Shown: piece by piece, positions 1-8,002 of the stretch | Layout of the letters: each line of letters opens with the position of its first letter | Position numbering within the stretch: position 1 is the stretch's first letter | Assembly: GCA_024279945.1 (NCBI GenBank) | Contig: JAJRRA010000072.1 | Coordinates: forward strand, 124,001-188,000 | Length of the DNA stretch: 64,000 nucleotides | Direction: 5' to 3' | From: Gammaproteobacteria bacterium | Lineage (GTDB): Bacteria > Pseudomonadota > Gammaproteobacteria > Xanthomonadales > SZUA-36 | Position numbers and translations under genes: made by a program | Notes under the pieces: generated by a model | What the model was told of the DNA's origin: nothing | Database searches by the model: none | Seen by the model: only the letters and a program-made list of their open reading frames with translations

Positions 1-642
1 GCTGCGGATGCGATTCTGGAAGCAGTGGACGCGGGTATAAAGGTGATCGTCGCCATCACCGAAGGTGTTCCTGTTCAGGACATGATCACGGTGAAGGCAG
101 TGGTGGATGACAGACCGGACACCTGGCTGATTGGCCCCAATTGCCCGGGCATTATCACCCCTGAAGAATGCAAGATCGGTATCATGCCCGGTCAGATTCA
201 CAGTAAGGGCCGTGTGGGTGTGGTATCACGATCGGGCACTCTGACTTACGAGGCAGTTTACCAGACAACTCTGGCCGGGCTTGGCCAGTCGAGTTGTATC
301 GGTATTGGTGGTGACCCGATTCAGGGCATGAATTTTGTCGATTGCCTGCGCCTGTTCCAGGATGACCCTGAAACGGAAGGCATCATCATGGTGGGTGAAA
401 TTGGTGGTTCCGCGGAGGAAGATGCCGCTGAATTCATTGCCGACCATGTGACCAAACCCGTGGCGGCCTACATCGCCGGTGTCACGGCACCTGCGGGCAA
501 GCGGATGGGCCATGCGGGCGCTATTATCGCCGGTGGGAAGGGTACTGCTGAGGCCAAATTCACGGCGCTGGAAGCGGCGGGAGTCACTACCGTACGTTCA
601 CCGGCAGACCTGGGCAGTGCGATCTTCGAGCGTTTGCAGTAA
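1..642 (+). CDS. sucD: Succinyl-CoA synthetase alpha subunit (3' part, start outside window)
   Basis: ADP/GDP-forming succinate-CoA ligase alpha subunit of the TCA cycle; with SucB it converts succinyl-CoA to succinate with substrate-level phosphorylation. The reading frame is open from base 1 ([12 protein letters not shown]...), so the N-terminal CoA-binding Rossmann part is missing and the GTG at 25 is internal. Visible landmarks are the [12 protein letters not shown] segment and the phospho-histidine loop around [17 protein letters not shown] near the C terminus. The end is intact (TAA at 640-642). sucC is expected just upstream. A hairpin follows before nadE. Confidence 0.96.
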   Translation, partial: AADAILEAVDAGIKVIVAITEGVPVQDMITVKAVVDDRPDTWLIGPNCPGIITPEECKIGIMPGQIHSKGRVGVVSRSGTLTYEAVYQTTLAGLGQSSCIGIGGDPIQGMNFVDCLRLFQDDPETEGIIMVGEIGGSAEEDAAEFIADHVTKPVAAYIAGVTAPAGKRMGHAGAIIAGGKGTAEAKFTALEAAGVTTVRSPADLGSAIFERLQ

Positions 643-647
643 TAGGA

Positions 648-678
648 TCCGGGCCTGTCAGCACGCGCCAGGCCCGGA
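648..678 (+). terminator. Perfect 10-bp inverted repeat after sucD
   Basis: Arms TCCGGGCCTG (648-657) and CAGGCCCGGA (669-678) are exact reverse complements around an 11-nt loop, six bases after the sucD stop. There is no clear T-run after it, so it may be a weak or Rho-assisted terminator, or a 3'-end stabilising hairpin between sucD and nadE. Confidence 0.5.
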
Positions 679-696
679 TAGTGTCCTGATTCCCCC

Positions 697-2322
697 ATGA
701 TTACCATCGCGCTGGCACAATATAATTTTCTGGTTGGTGGTATCCGGGAAAACTTGTCTGCAGCACAGGCTCTGATAGAGCGGGCCCGTTGCGCAAAGGC
801 AGATCTTGTGCTATTCCCCGAGATGGCGCTCACGGGTTATCCACCGGAGGATCTGTTATTGCGCCCCAGCTTTCTGCGGGCTGCGCATCGTGCCGTGGAT
901 GAACTGATTGAGAGTGTGCAGGGCATCGATGTTGTCATCGGTCATCCCTGGGAGGAACAGGGGCAGCGCTATAATGCAGTCAGTTGGATTCGCACCACTC
1001 AACTGATCGGCCGTTACTTCAAGCAGGTATTACCCAATTACCGGGTGTTCGATGAACAGCGTTACTTTGCGCCTGGGTCTGAGCCCCTGGTGCGTGATTT
1101 GAAAGGCAGCCGAATCGCCGTCCTGATCTGCGAAGATAGCTGGGAATCCCGGCCCGCATTCCAGGCAAAAAATCTGGGTGCTGAATTATTGTTGGTGCCG
1201 AATGCATCGCCCTATCGCGACAGCAAGTTGGCTGACCGTAAAAGTATGTTTGCCAGTCGTCATGAAGATACCGGCCTGCCAATGGTGTACTGCAACCTCG
1301 TAGGCGGGCAGGATGAACTGGTGTTTGACGGTCGCAGTATGCTGATGGATCGGCAGGGCAACTGCTGTGAACCCGGGCCGCTGTGTGAAGAATTACTGTT
1401 GCTGGCGGATTTTCATCCTGATACCGGCTTTCTGGAGGCACGTGACTGGCCGGTAGCGCCGGAAGATCCGGTAGAAGAAATTTATAAGGTGCTGGTTTGT
1501 GGCCTGCGCGACTATGTTGGCAAGAATGGGTTCAGCGACGTGGTGTTCGGTCTGTCCGGTGGGATTGATTCGGCGCTGACATTTGCGATTGCGGTGGATG
1601 CTGTGGGCGTCGAACGAGTACACACCATCATGATGCCGTCACGGCATACTTCGGGTATGAGCCTGGATCTTGCACAGGAGCAGGCGGTCCTGCTGGGTGT
1701 AGACCATCGGTGTATCTCCATCGAGCCGGCTTATGAGAAATTTCTCCAGTTGTTGGAGCCTTCCTTTGCGGGCCGCGCTGCCGATCTCAGCGAGGAAAAT
1801 TTGCAGGCAAGGATACGGGGCGACATAGTGATGGCCCTGTCCAACAAATTTGGCTGGCTGCCGCTGGCGACCAGCAACAAGAGTGAGTTGGCAGTCGGTT
1901 ACTGCACGATTTACGGGGACATGTGCGGTGGTTTTGGACCGTTGCTGGATTGTCTGAAGACCCGGGTCTATGATCTTGCCCGGTATCGCAACAGCGTTTC
2001 AGCGGTTATTCCCGAAGCCGTGATCGAGCGTGCTCCTTCGGCGGAACTTGCCCCTGACCAGTCGGATCAGGACTCCCTGCCGCCCTACGAGATCCTGGAT
2101 CATATCCTTAAGTGCTATGTAGAACTGGACTGGTCGATTGGCGAGATTGTGGAGGATGGTTTCGATGAGGCGATGGTCAGGCGTATTGCAGCACAGGTGC
2201 TGCTGAGTGAATATAAGCGCCGTCAGGCACCACCCGGCGTGCGAATCACTCGCCGTTCTTTCGGCCGCGACCGGCGTTATCCGATTACCTCAGGCTGGCG
2301 TGACGAGACAACAAATACTTGA
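697..2322 (+). CDS. nadE: Glutamine-dependent NAD+ synthetase
   Basis: Makes NAD+ from deamido-NAD+, ATP and glutamine; cytosolic last step of NAD biosynthesis. The 541-residue protein has two domains. The N-terminal nitrilase-type glutaminase (about 1-250) shows the Glu-Lys-Cys triad: E42 in LFPEMALTGYPPE, K109 in RYFKQVLPNY and C145 in VLICEDSWE. The C-terminal synthetase carries the ATP-pyrophosphatase P-loop SGGIDS at 287-292, and ATSNKSELAVGYCTIYGDM further on. Length and domain order fit the bacterial glutamine-dependent type rather than the short ammonia-dependent one. It converges on bamD. Confidence 0.96.
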   Translation: MITIALAQYNFLVGGIRENLSAAQALIERARCAKADLVLFPEMALTGYPPEDLLLRPSFLRAAHRAVDELIESVQGIDVVIGHPWEEQGQRYNAVSWIRTTQLIGRYFKQVLPNYRVFDEQRYFAPGSEPLVRDLKGSRIAVLICEDSWESRPAFQAKNLGAELLLVPNASPYRDSKLADRKSMFASRHEDTGLPMVYCNLVGGQDELVFDGRSMLMDRQGNCCEPGPLCEELLLLADFHPDTGFLEARDWPVAPEDPVEEIYKVLVCGLRDYVGKNGFSDVVFGLSGGIDSALTFAIAVDAVGVERVHTIMMPSRHTSGMSLDLAQEQAVLLGVDHRCISIEPAYEKFLQLLEPSFAGRAADLSEENLQARIRGDIVMALSNKFGWLPLATSNKSELAVGYCTIYGDMCGGFGPLLDCLKTRVYDLARYRNSVSAVIPEAVIERAPSAELAPDQSDQDSLPPYEILDHILKCYVELDWSIGEIVEDGFDEAMVRRIAAQVLLSEYKRRQAPPGVRITRRSFGRDRRYPITSGWRDETTNT

Positions 2323-2377
2323 GATTTCCCGCCTCCGCTACATTTATCGAAAGCACCAGAATAACTGATGAAGACCG

Positions 2378-3208
2378 TTAGTCAAATGGCCACAGGCGAC
2401 TGGCCCAACTGCGTTTTTGTTTCTTGCCCTGGACGTAATAGTTGTCCGGGTAATTCAGTTCCAGAACACTCCAGGAACTGTCCGCCAATTGCGGTAATTT
2501 CAGCTCGGTATATGCCTTGTGGAGAATCACCAGAGCTTCCTCTGTCTCGGGTGTGTTGGGATAAACTTCGAGCACGTAACGGGCCCGGTTGACGGCGGCG
2601 ATATAAGCCTTTCGTCTGAGGTAATAGTCAGCAACCAGGATTTCATAGGCGGCAAGGTTATTGCGCAGGAACACCATTCGCTGCCGTGCGTCTGGCACGT
2701 AGCGGCTGTTGGGAAAACGGCGTAATAACTCGGAGAAGTCCAAAAATGAATCCCGGGCGGCAGACTGATCCCGGTCTCTCACCCGGGTGGGCATCATACG
2801 TTCAAGGAAACCAAGGTTCTGCTCATAGTTGACCAGGCCTTTAAGATAATAGGCATAATCCACATTGGGGTGCGCCGGGTAAGTCCGGATGAAACGGTCC
2901 AGCGTTGACAGGGCGCCTTGCGAATTCCCGCCCTTGAAATAGACGTAAGACAGATCGAGCATGGATTGCTCGGTATAGCGGCCAAATGGATACCGTGTCT
3001 GCAACATCTTGTAAGCTACAGTTGCACGCGCCCAGGACTTGTTATCCAGATATCTCTTCGCATCTTCATAAAGTTGCGCTGCATTGCGGTCGTCCTGGTG
3101 ATCTTTTTCCTTACGGCAGCCAGCCGTTGTCAGAACTGCCACGGCGAGGAACATGGCGAGCAGAACAACCCACCTGATGGTATTGTTGGATCGGAAACAA
3201 ACGGGCAT
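2378..3208 (-). CDS. bamD: Outer membrane protein assembly lipoprotein BamD
   Basis: Periplasmic-facing lipoprotein of the BAM complex that inserts beta-barrel proteins in the outer membrane. The chosen ATG (3206-3208) gives 276 residues with a short basic N terminus, a hydrophobic segment and a lipobox-like TTAGC that would lipidate Cys31. TPR-like helices follow (AAQLYEDAKRYLDNKSWA, RYPFGRYTEQS, RFPNSRYVPDA), typical of BamD/ComL. A longer frame reaches 3382 but would overlap rluD and push the signal peptide inside. The start lies only 30 bp from the divergent rluD start, as in many gammaproteobacteria. The upstream ribosome site is weak. Confidence 0.94.
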   Translation of the reverse strand: MPVCFRSNNTIRWVVLLAMFLAVAVLTTAGCRKEKDHQDDRNAAQLYEDAKRYLDNKSWARATVAYKMLQTRYPFGRYTEQSMLDLSYVYFKGGNSQGALSTLDRFIRTYPAHPNVDYAYYLKGLVNYEQNLGFLERMMPTRVRDRDQSAARDSFLDFSELLRRFPNSRYVPDARQRMVFLRNNLAAYEILVADYYLRRKAYIAAVNRARYVLEVYPNTPETEEALVILHKAYTELKLPQLADSSWSVLELNYPDNYYVQGKKQKRSWASRLWPFD

Positions 3209-3238
3209 GTAAAAAACCAGAGTATTGCAGGAAGCGGA

Positions 3239-4222
3239 ATGATAACGGAATTGGGGCGCGTAAAACAGTCTGAATCCAATCGAATCAGAATAACGGCAAC
3301 GGCCGGGCCGGAACATGCGGGTATGCGGCTGGATCAGCTTGCAGCAATTCTGTTCCCGGACTTCTCGCGGGCAAGGTTGCAAAAGTGGGTGCGCAGCGGC
3401 GAATTGACCGTAGATGGAAGGTCGTTTAAGACGACCTACCGAATCGGTGGTGGGGAGACCCTGCGGCTGGATGCGCTACCGGAAAGACAGGGTGAAGTTC
3501 TGCCGCAGGACATACCGCTGGATATCATCCATGCCGATGAAGACATCATCGTGGTCAACAAACCGGCCGGCCTGGTCGTTCATCCGGCAGCCGGGCATCC
3601 CGATGGTACATTGCAGAATGCACTGCTGTATTTTGATTCCAGCCTGGCTACGTTGCCGCGATCCGGCATCGTACACCGGCTGGACAAAGACACCACCGGC
3701 GTCATGGTAGTGGCCAGGAGCCTCAGGGCCCACACCAGCCTGGTGGAACAGCTTCAGGCGCGGCAGATGAGTCGTGTGTACGAGGCGGTCGCAAAGGGTG
3801 AAACTCGCTCAAACGGTACGGTAGATGCCCCCATTGGCCGCCATCCGCGTGACCGGAAACGCATGGCCGTGGTGGCAGCAGGTAAACCCTCGGTGACCCA
3901 CTTCCGGGTCATGCAGCACTTGCAGGGATTCAGTCACCTGGAAGTTTCTCTGGAATCCGGACGCACGCACCAGATTCGTGTACACATGCAGCATGTCGGC
4001 TATCCGCTGGTCGGTGACCCCGTGTATGGAAAACCAAATAAAGCCGTGAAAGGTATGCCAGTGACCTTGCTGGAGATTATCCGGGCCTTTCCGCGGCAGG
4101 CTCTGCACGCACGGCGGCTTAGCCTGATTCACCCGGCTGGTGGCAGCATGGTGTGTTATGAGGCGCCTCTTCCGGCGGACATCGAGGGTCTGCTTTCAGC
4201 CCTTGCTGAAACTACAGCATGA
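3239..4222 (+). CDS. rluD: 23S rRNA pseudouridine synthase (1911/1915/1917)
   Basis: Isomerises uridines in helix 69 of 23S rRNA. The start at 3239 is preceded by AGGAAG at good spacing and gives 327 residues; the open frame extends upstream through the bamD antisense but without support. An S4 RNA-binding domain covers about residues 28-75, followed by the RluA-type catalytic domain with HRLDKDTTG at 146-154 (catalytic Asp149) and SGRTHQIRVHMQHVGYPLVGDPVYG. It is divergent from bamD, and its stop overlaps the pgeF start (ATGA), suggesting translational coupling. Confidence 0.95.
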   Translation: MITELGRVKQSESNRIRITATAGPEHAGMRLDQLAAILFPDFSRARLQKWVRSGELTVDGRSFKTTYRIGGGETLRLDALPERQGEVLPQDIPLDIIHADEDIIVVNKPAGLVVHPAAGHPDGTLQNALLYFDSSLATLPRSGIVHRLDKDTTGVMVVARSLRAHTSLVEQLQARQMSRVYEAVAKGETRSNGTVDAPIGRHPRDRKRMAVVAAGKPSVTHFRVMQHLQGFSHLEVSLESGRTHQIRVHMQHVGYPLVGDPVYGKPNKAVKGMPVTLLEIIRAFPRQALHARRLSLIHPAGGSMVCYEAPLPADIEGLLSALAETTA

Positions 4223-4944
4223 ACATGGAGTTGATCAAACCGGACTGGCCGGCGCCGGCCAATGTCCGTGCGTTCACGACCACCCGGGTGGGTGGTTACA
4301 GCAAGGGTGCCTGGAGCAGCATGAACCTGGGCTTGAATTGTGGCGATGACCCTTGTGCGGTGCACAGGAATCGGGAAAAATTACGGTCGCAATTGCCGGC
4401 GGAGCCGCTGTGGTTGCGCCAGGCACATGGGGTACAGATTGCGACCCACTCCCGGGCAAGCGGGGAAGAACCGGTTGCCGATGGCGTGGTATCAACGCTT
4501 CCTGCCCAGGTTTGCGCTGTTCTGACTGCCGATTGCCTACCGGTGCTGTTTTGCAACCGCTCCGGCACCCGGGTCGCTGCTGCGCATGCCGGCTGGCGAG
4601 GCCTGGCGCAGGGTGTGTTGCAGGCCACTGTCAGGCAATTGGAGGAGGAGCCGGGAGAGATCATGGCCTGGCTCGGACCCGCTATTGGCCCGAAGGCTTA
4701 CCCAGTTGGCGAGGACGTCCGGCAGGCCTTTCCGGAAGAACAGGGAATTCACTTCAGGAAAGATGGTGATCGCTGGTTGCTGGATCTTTATGGGGTAGCC
4801 AGGTTGATGTTGTCCCAGGTGGGCGTCACTTCGGTGTACGGCGGTCACTTTTGTACCCATAGCAACAGTAAGCGGTTTTACTCCTACCGCAGGGACGGAG
4901 TGACCGGTCGTATGGCCACTGTAATCTGTTTGCTTGAGCATTAA
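4219..4944 (+). CDS. pgeF: Peptidoglycan editing factor PgeF / YfiH (multicopper polyphenol-oxidase family)
   Basis: 241-residue member of the YfiH/DUF152 family. E. coli YfiH removes mis-incorporated L-Ser from UDP-MurNAc precursors; family members also show polyphenol oxidase or purine nucleoside activity, so the activity here is inferred from the family. Metal-site residues are visible: H70 in RQAHGVQ, C106 in LTADCLPVL and H123 in AAHAGWRGL. It begins inside the last codons of rluD (4-bp overlap), the conserved rluD-yfiH arrangement. clpB, often next in other genomes, is absent here. Confidence 0.92.
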   Translation: MNMELIKPDWPAPANVRAFTTTRVGGYSKGAWSSMNLGLNCGDDPCAVHRNREKLRSQLPAEPLWLRQAHGVQIATHSRASGEEPVADGVVSTLPAQVCAVLTADCLPVLFCNRSGTRVAAAHAGWRGLAQGVLQATVRQLEEEPGEIMAWLGPAIGPKAYPVGEDVRQAFPEEQGIHFRKDGDRWLLDLYGVARLMLSQVGVTSVYGGHFCTHSNSKRFYSYRRDGVTGRMATVICLLEH

Positions 4945-4974
4945 GCCAGGCATTTCACCAGGACGGACCAGAGA

Positions 4975-6828
4975 TTGATAAATTTGTCCTTCAATCAGTG
5001 GCTGGCATTATTCAAACAGTTCCTGACTAATTGGCGTCAGTTCCTGCTCGTTCACGTTGCGGTCAACGTGGTGGTGTTCGTGATTCTGGCCCCGCTGGCC
5101 ACCGTGTTGCTGAATTTTTCCGTCGGGCTTTCCGGTGAGGCGGCACTTTCTGATCAGGAGATCATTTTTTTTCTGATGAGTCCATGCGGTTTGCTGTCGA
5201 TGCTGATCACTGCTTCCGTTTTTTCCATCATTCTTTTTCTTGAGCATGCCGTACTGCTGATCGTGGGATATTACAGTGCCTACGGTCGGCCCATTAACGG
5301 CCCGAGGCTACTGGCGCTTCTGGCCAGTAAAGCCGCAAGCCTGTTCGGACTCTCGCTACGTATACTGCTGCGCATCCTGTTGACGCTGGTTCCCTTCCTG
5401 CTTTTGCTGGGGGCGATCTATTACTTCCTGTTGGGTGAGTTTGATATCAATTTCTACTTGAGCGAAAAACCACCCGAGTTCTACCAGGCTGTAGTCGCCG
5501 CTGCGCTGCTTGGAGCAGGGCTGATTTATACCTTGTCGCGCTTGTTCATCAGTTGGGTTTTTTGCCTTCCATTTTTGCTGATCAACGGTTTGTCACCGGC
5601 TCAGGCCATGAAAGCGAGTCGTGAAGCGGTGGCCGGGAAACGGATCAGAATAGGTCTCTGGCTTTTGAGTTGGCTGGCGCTGAGCCTGCTCTTCAGTGCA
5701 TTATTCACCGGATTGCTTGGCTTGATGGGGACATACCTGGTGCCCCTGGCAGGTGATTCGTTCGGTATTTTGCTGCTGGTGCTGGGTGCGCTTGCCCTTC
5801 TTGGCGCGGCGGTGACCTTTGTCCTGACCTGGTGCGGTAGTTCCTTGCTCAGCTTACTGATACTCCACCTGTTCCGGGATCTGCACGTGGACTACCGCAG
5901 CGATGCAGCCTTCGCAGCAGATGGAAGCCGGCGCCTGGACCGGCACCTGAGTTGGCGTAAGCTGGCCTGGGCGTCGGTAGTTGCCGTGTTTCTCGCGGCT
6001 CTGTTTGTCAACAAGTTGCTCGACCAGGTCCACATGGAGGACCGCACGGAAATCATGGCTCATCGTGGTGCTTCAGGAAGAGCGCCTGAAAACACGCTGG
6101 CTGCGATCCAGGCTGCGATTGAAGACGGCGCGGACTGGGTGGAAATTGATGTGCAGGAAACGGCTGATGGAGCCGTTGTCGTTATTCACGATCGTGATCT
6201 GAAAAAAATTGCCGGCGAGGCGATGACGGTTGCCGACTCGAAGCTGGCCGATCTGCAGCAAGTGGACATCGGTTCCTGGTTTGGTCCGCAATTCAGCGAT
6301 CAGCGGATCCTCACGCTAAAACAGGTGCTGGAGTGGTGTAAGGGAAAGATCGGTGTAAATATCGAACTCAAATATTACGGTAGGGAGCGGCGTCTGGAAG
6401 AGAGTGTGGCCGAGATAGTCGAGGCGGCAGGTATGCAGGACCAGGTGCTGCTTATGTCACTGAGTTATGCGGCTATCAGGAAAATTCGGCAATTACGTCC
6501 CGAATGGAAAGTTGGCCTGTTGTCTACCGTGGCACTGGGGAATATCAGTGGGCTGGAGCTTGATTTCCTGGCGCTGAATGCCAGGCTGGCTTCAGGGGCC
6601 AGAGTCCGCAGCATCCAGAATCAGGAAAAACAGCTCATGGTGTGGACCGTAAATGATGCCGTCGGCATGTCGGTCATGTTTGGCCGCGGTGTAGATGCCA
6701 TTATTACCGATGAACCGGCTTTGGCCGTTTCGGTATTGGAGCAACGCACAGAACTGAATCCCGCAGAGCGCTTGCTCATGCACCTGGCTGATGTCTTTGA
6801 TCGTCCGTCCTTATACCGGGAGCAGTGA
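4975..6828 (+). CDS. Membrane-fused glycerophosphodiester phosphodiesterase
   Basis: 617-residue protein. The N-terminal ~340 residues hold about six to seven hydrophobic segments resembling the GDPD membrane domain. The C-terminal GDPD domain hydrolyses glycerophosphodiesters to glycerol-3-phosphate plus alcohol. Catalytic landmarks are H363 in AHRGASGRAPENT, EIDVQ, and H405 in VIHDRDL. The catalytic domain probably faces outward. The start is TTG at 4975, supported by GGACGGA seven bases upstream; the next Met is about 70 residues in, inside the hydrophobic region. It may share a transcript with pgeF (30 bp gap). The physiological substrate cannot be read from the sequence. Confidence 0.88.
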   Translation: MINLSFNQWLALFKQFLTNWRQFLLVHVAVNVVVFVILAPLATVLLNFSVGLSGEAALSDQEIIFFLMSPCGLLSMLITASVFSIILFLEHAVLLIVGYYSAYGRPINGPRLLALLASKAASLFGLSLRILLRILLTLVPFLLLLGAIYYFLLGEFDINFYLSEKPPEFYQAVVAAALLGAGLIYTLSRLFISWVFCLPFLLINGLSPAQAMKASREAVAGKRIRIGLWLLSWLALSLLFSALFTGLLGLMGTYLVPLAGDSFGILLLVLGALALLGAAVTFVLTWCGSSLLSLLILHLFRDLHVDYRSDAAFAADGSRRLDRHLSWRKLAWASVVAVFLAALFVNKLLDQVHMEDRTEIMAHRGASGRAPENTLAAIQAAIEDGADWVEIDVQETADGAVVVIHDRDLKKIAGEAMTVADSKLADLQQVDIGSWFGPQFSDQRILTLKQVLEWCKGKIGVNIELKYYGRERRLEESVAEIVEAAGMQDQVLLMSLSYAAIRKIRQLRPEWKVGLLSTVALGNISGLELDFLALNARLASGARVRSIQNQEKQLMVWTVNDAVGMSVMFGRGVDAIITDEPALAVSVLEQRTELNPAERLLMHLADVFDRPSLYREQ

Positions 6829-6864
6829 TCGCTCCATGTTGTTATCGGCTTGACGGAGTAAAAA

Positions 6865-7911
6865 TCACCCTGACTCCGCCAGCCGTACACACAGTGTTTC
6901 GGTTTCTTCCACTGTAGTGCAGTGGGAAAAAACGAAGCGTGCCAGGTCATCTCTTCCGGGCCAGGCCAGGAACTGTATCCCGACTTTTTCCAGCCTGGAA
7001 AATCCTCCAGCTGTCCACTTGACGAATACTTCGTTGGCGTGAACCGGATACTCGAGGCTGGCTTCGGGGTGCTGCGCTACTGCTTCAGAAAAACGGGCCG
7101 CCTGTTGATTGGCATGTGCGGCGAGTTTGAGCCACAGGTCATCTTCAATGTAGGCCAGCAACTGGGCTGCAACATAGCGCATCTTGCTCAACAGGTGGCC
7201 GGAACGTTTGCGGTGCCGCTCTGCAGTTTCACGCAGATCCGGGCAGTTGAAAAACAGGATGGCCTCGGCTGCCAGGCAACCGTTTTTGCTGGCGCCGAAT
7301 GACATCATCTGAATGCCTGCTTTCCAGCTTACATCAGCAGGGTGACAGGCAAGTGCGGCTATCGCATTGCCAAAGCGGGCGCCATCAAGGTGAGTGGCCA
7401 TGCCCCTTTCGGTCGCTATCGTGCAGACGGAACTGATTTCCTCAGGCTGATAAACCGTACCGGATTCAGTGCTCTGGGTCAGGCTGACGGCAGAGGGGAC
7501 ATAGGCATGGATACCGTGACCTTCATTGGCACTAATGTCCCGTTCCAGGTCATCGGCAGTAAATTTACCCTCGGGGCCATCCACCGGCACCAGGCGCAGT
7601 CCATGGCCAAAAAACTCCGGAGCGCCACCTTCATCATTAACAATATGAGCGTTACGATGGCAAAAAATGCTACCCCAGGGAGGGGTGACGCAGGCCAGTG
7701 CAATGCTGTTGGCCACGGTGCCTGTGGTGACGGGAACCACCGTAGTGGGGGTGTCGAACAAGTCTGAAAATGCCCTGTCCAGCCGTTCGGACAGGGGGTC
7801 TTCGGCGTAGGCCCATGCCGTGCCCTGATTGGCCTCGGCAAGGGCTGCCATGATGGCCGGAGCGGCCGGGGATTCATTGTCGCTTCTGAAATTCAGTTCC
7901 ATGAATATCAT
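6865..7911 (-). CDS. ltaE: Low-specificity L-threonine aldolase
   Basis: PLP enzyme cleaving threonine/allo-threonine to glycine and acetaldehyde. The 348-residue sequence shows the beta-eliminating-lyase/aldolase fold: N-terminal MELNFRSDNESPAAP, TGTVANSIALA, HLDGARFGNA and the Schiff-base lysine in SFGASKNGCLAAEA. The start could be the ATG at 7911 or, three codons later, at 7902; neither has a strong ribosome site and homologues favour a start at or near MELNF. It is divergent from hrpA. Confidence 0.92.
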   Translation of the reverse strand: MIFMELNFRSDNESPAAPAIMAALAEANQGTAWAYAEDPLSERLDRAFSDLFDTPTTVVPVTTGTVANSIALACVTPPWGSIFCHRNAHIVNDEGGAPEFFGHGLRLVPVDGPEGKFTADDLERDISANEGHGIHAYVPSAVSLTQSTESGTVYQPEEISSVCTIATERGMATHLDGARFGNAIAALACHPADVSWKAGIQMMSFGASKNGCLAAEAILFFNCPDLRETAERHRKRSGHLLSKMRYVAAQLLAYIEDDLWLKLAAHANQQAARFSEAVAQHPEASLEYPVHANEVFVKWTAGGFSRLEKVGIQFLAWPGRDDLARFVFSHCTTVEETETLCVRLAESG

Positions 7912-8002
7912 CCAGGTATTTGTTATGGGTTACGGGAAATGGGTTCGGCACCCGATTATATGCGTGGATTCCCTGCCGTGCACTGATGGATAATAGACCG
8001 TC

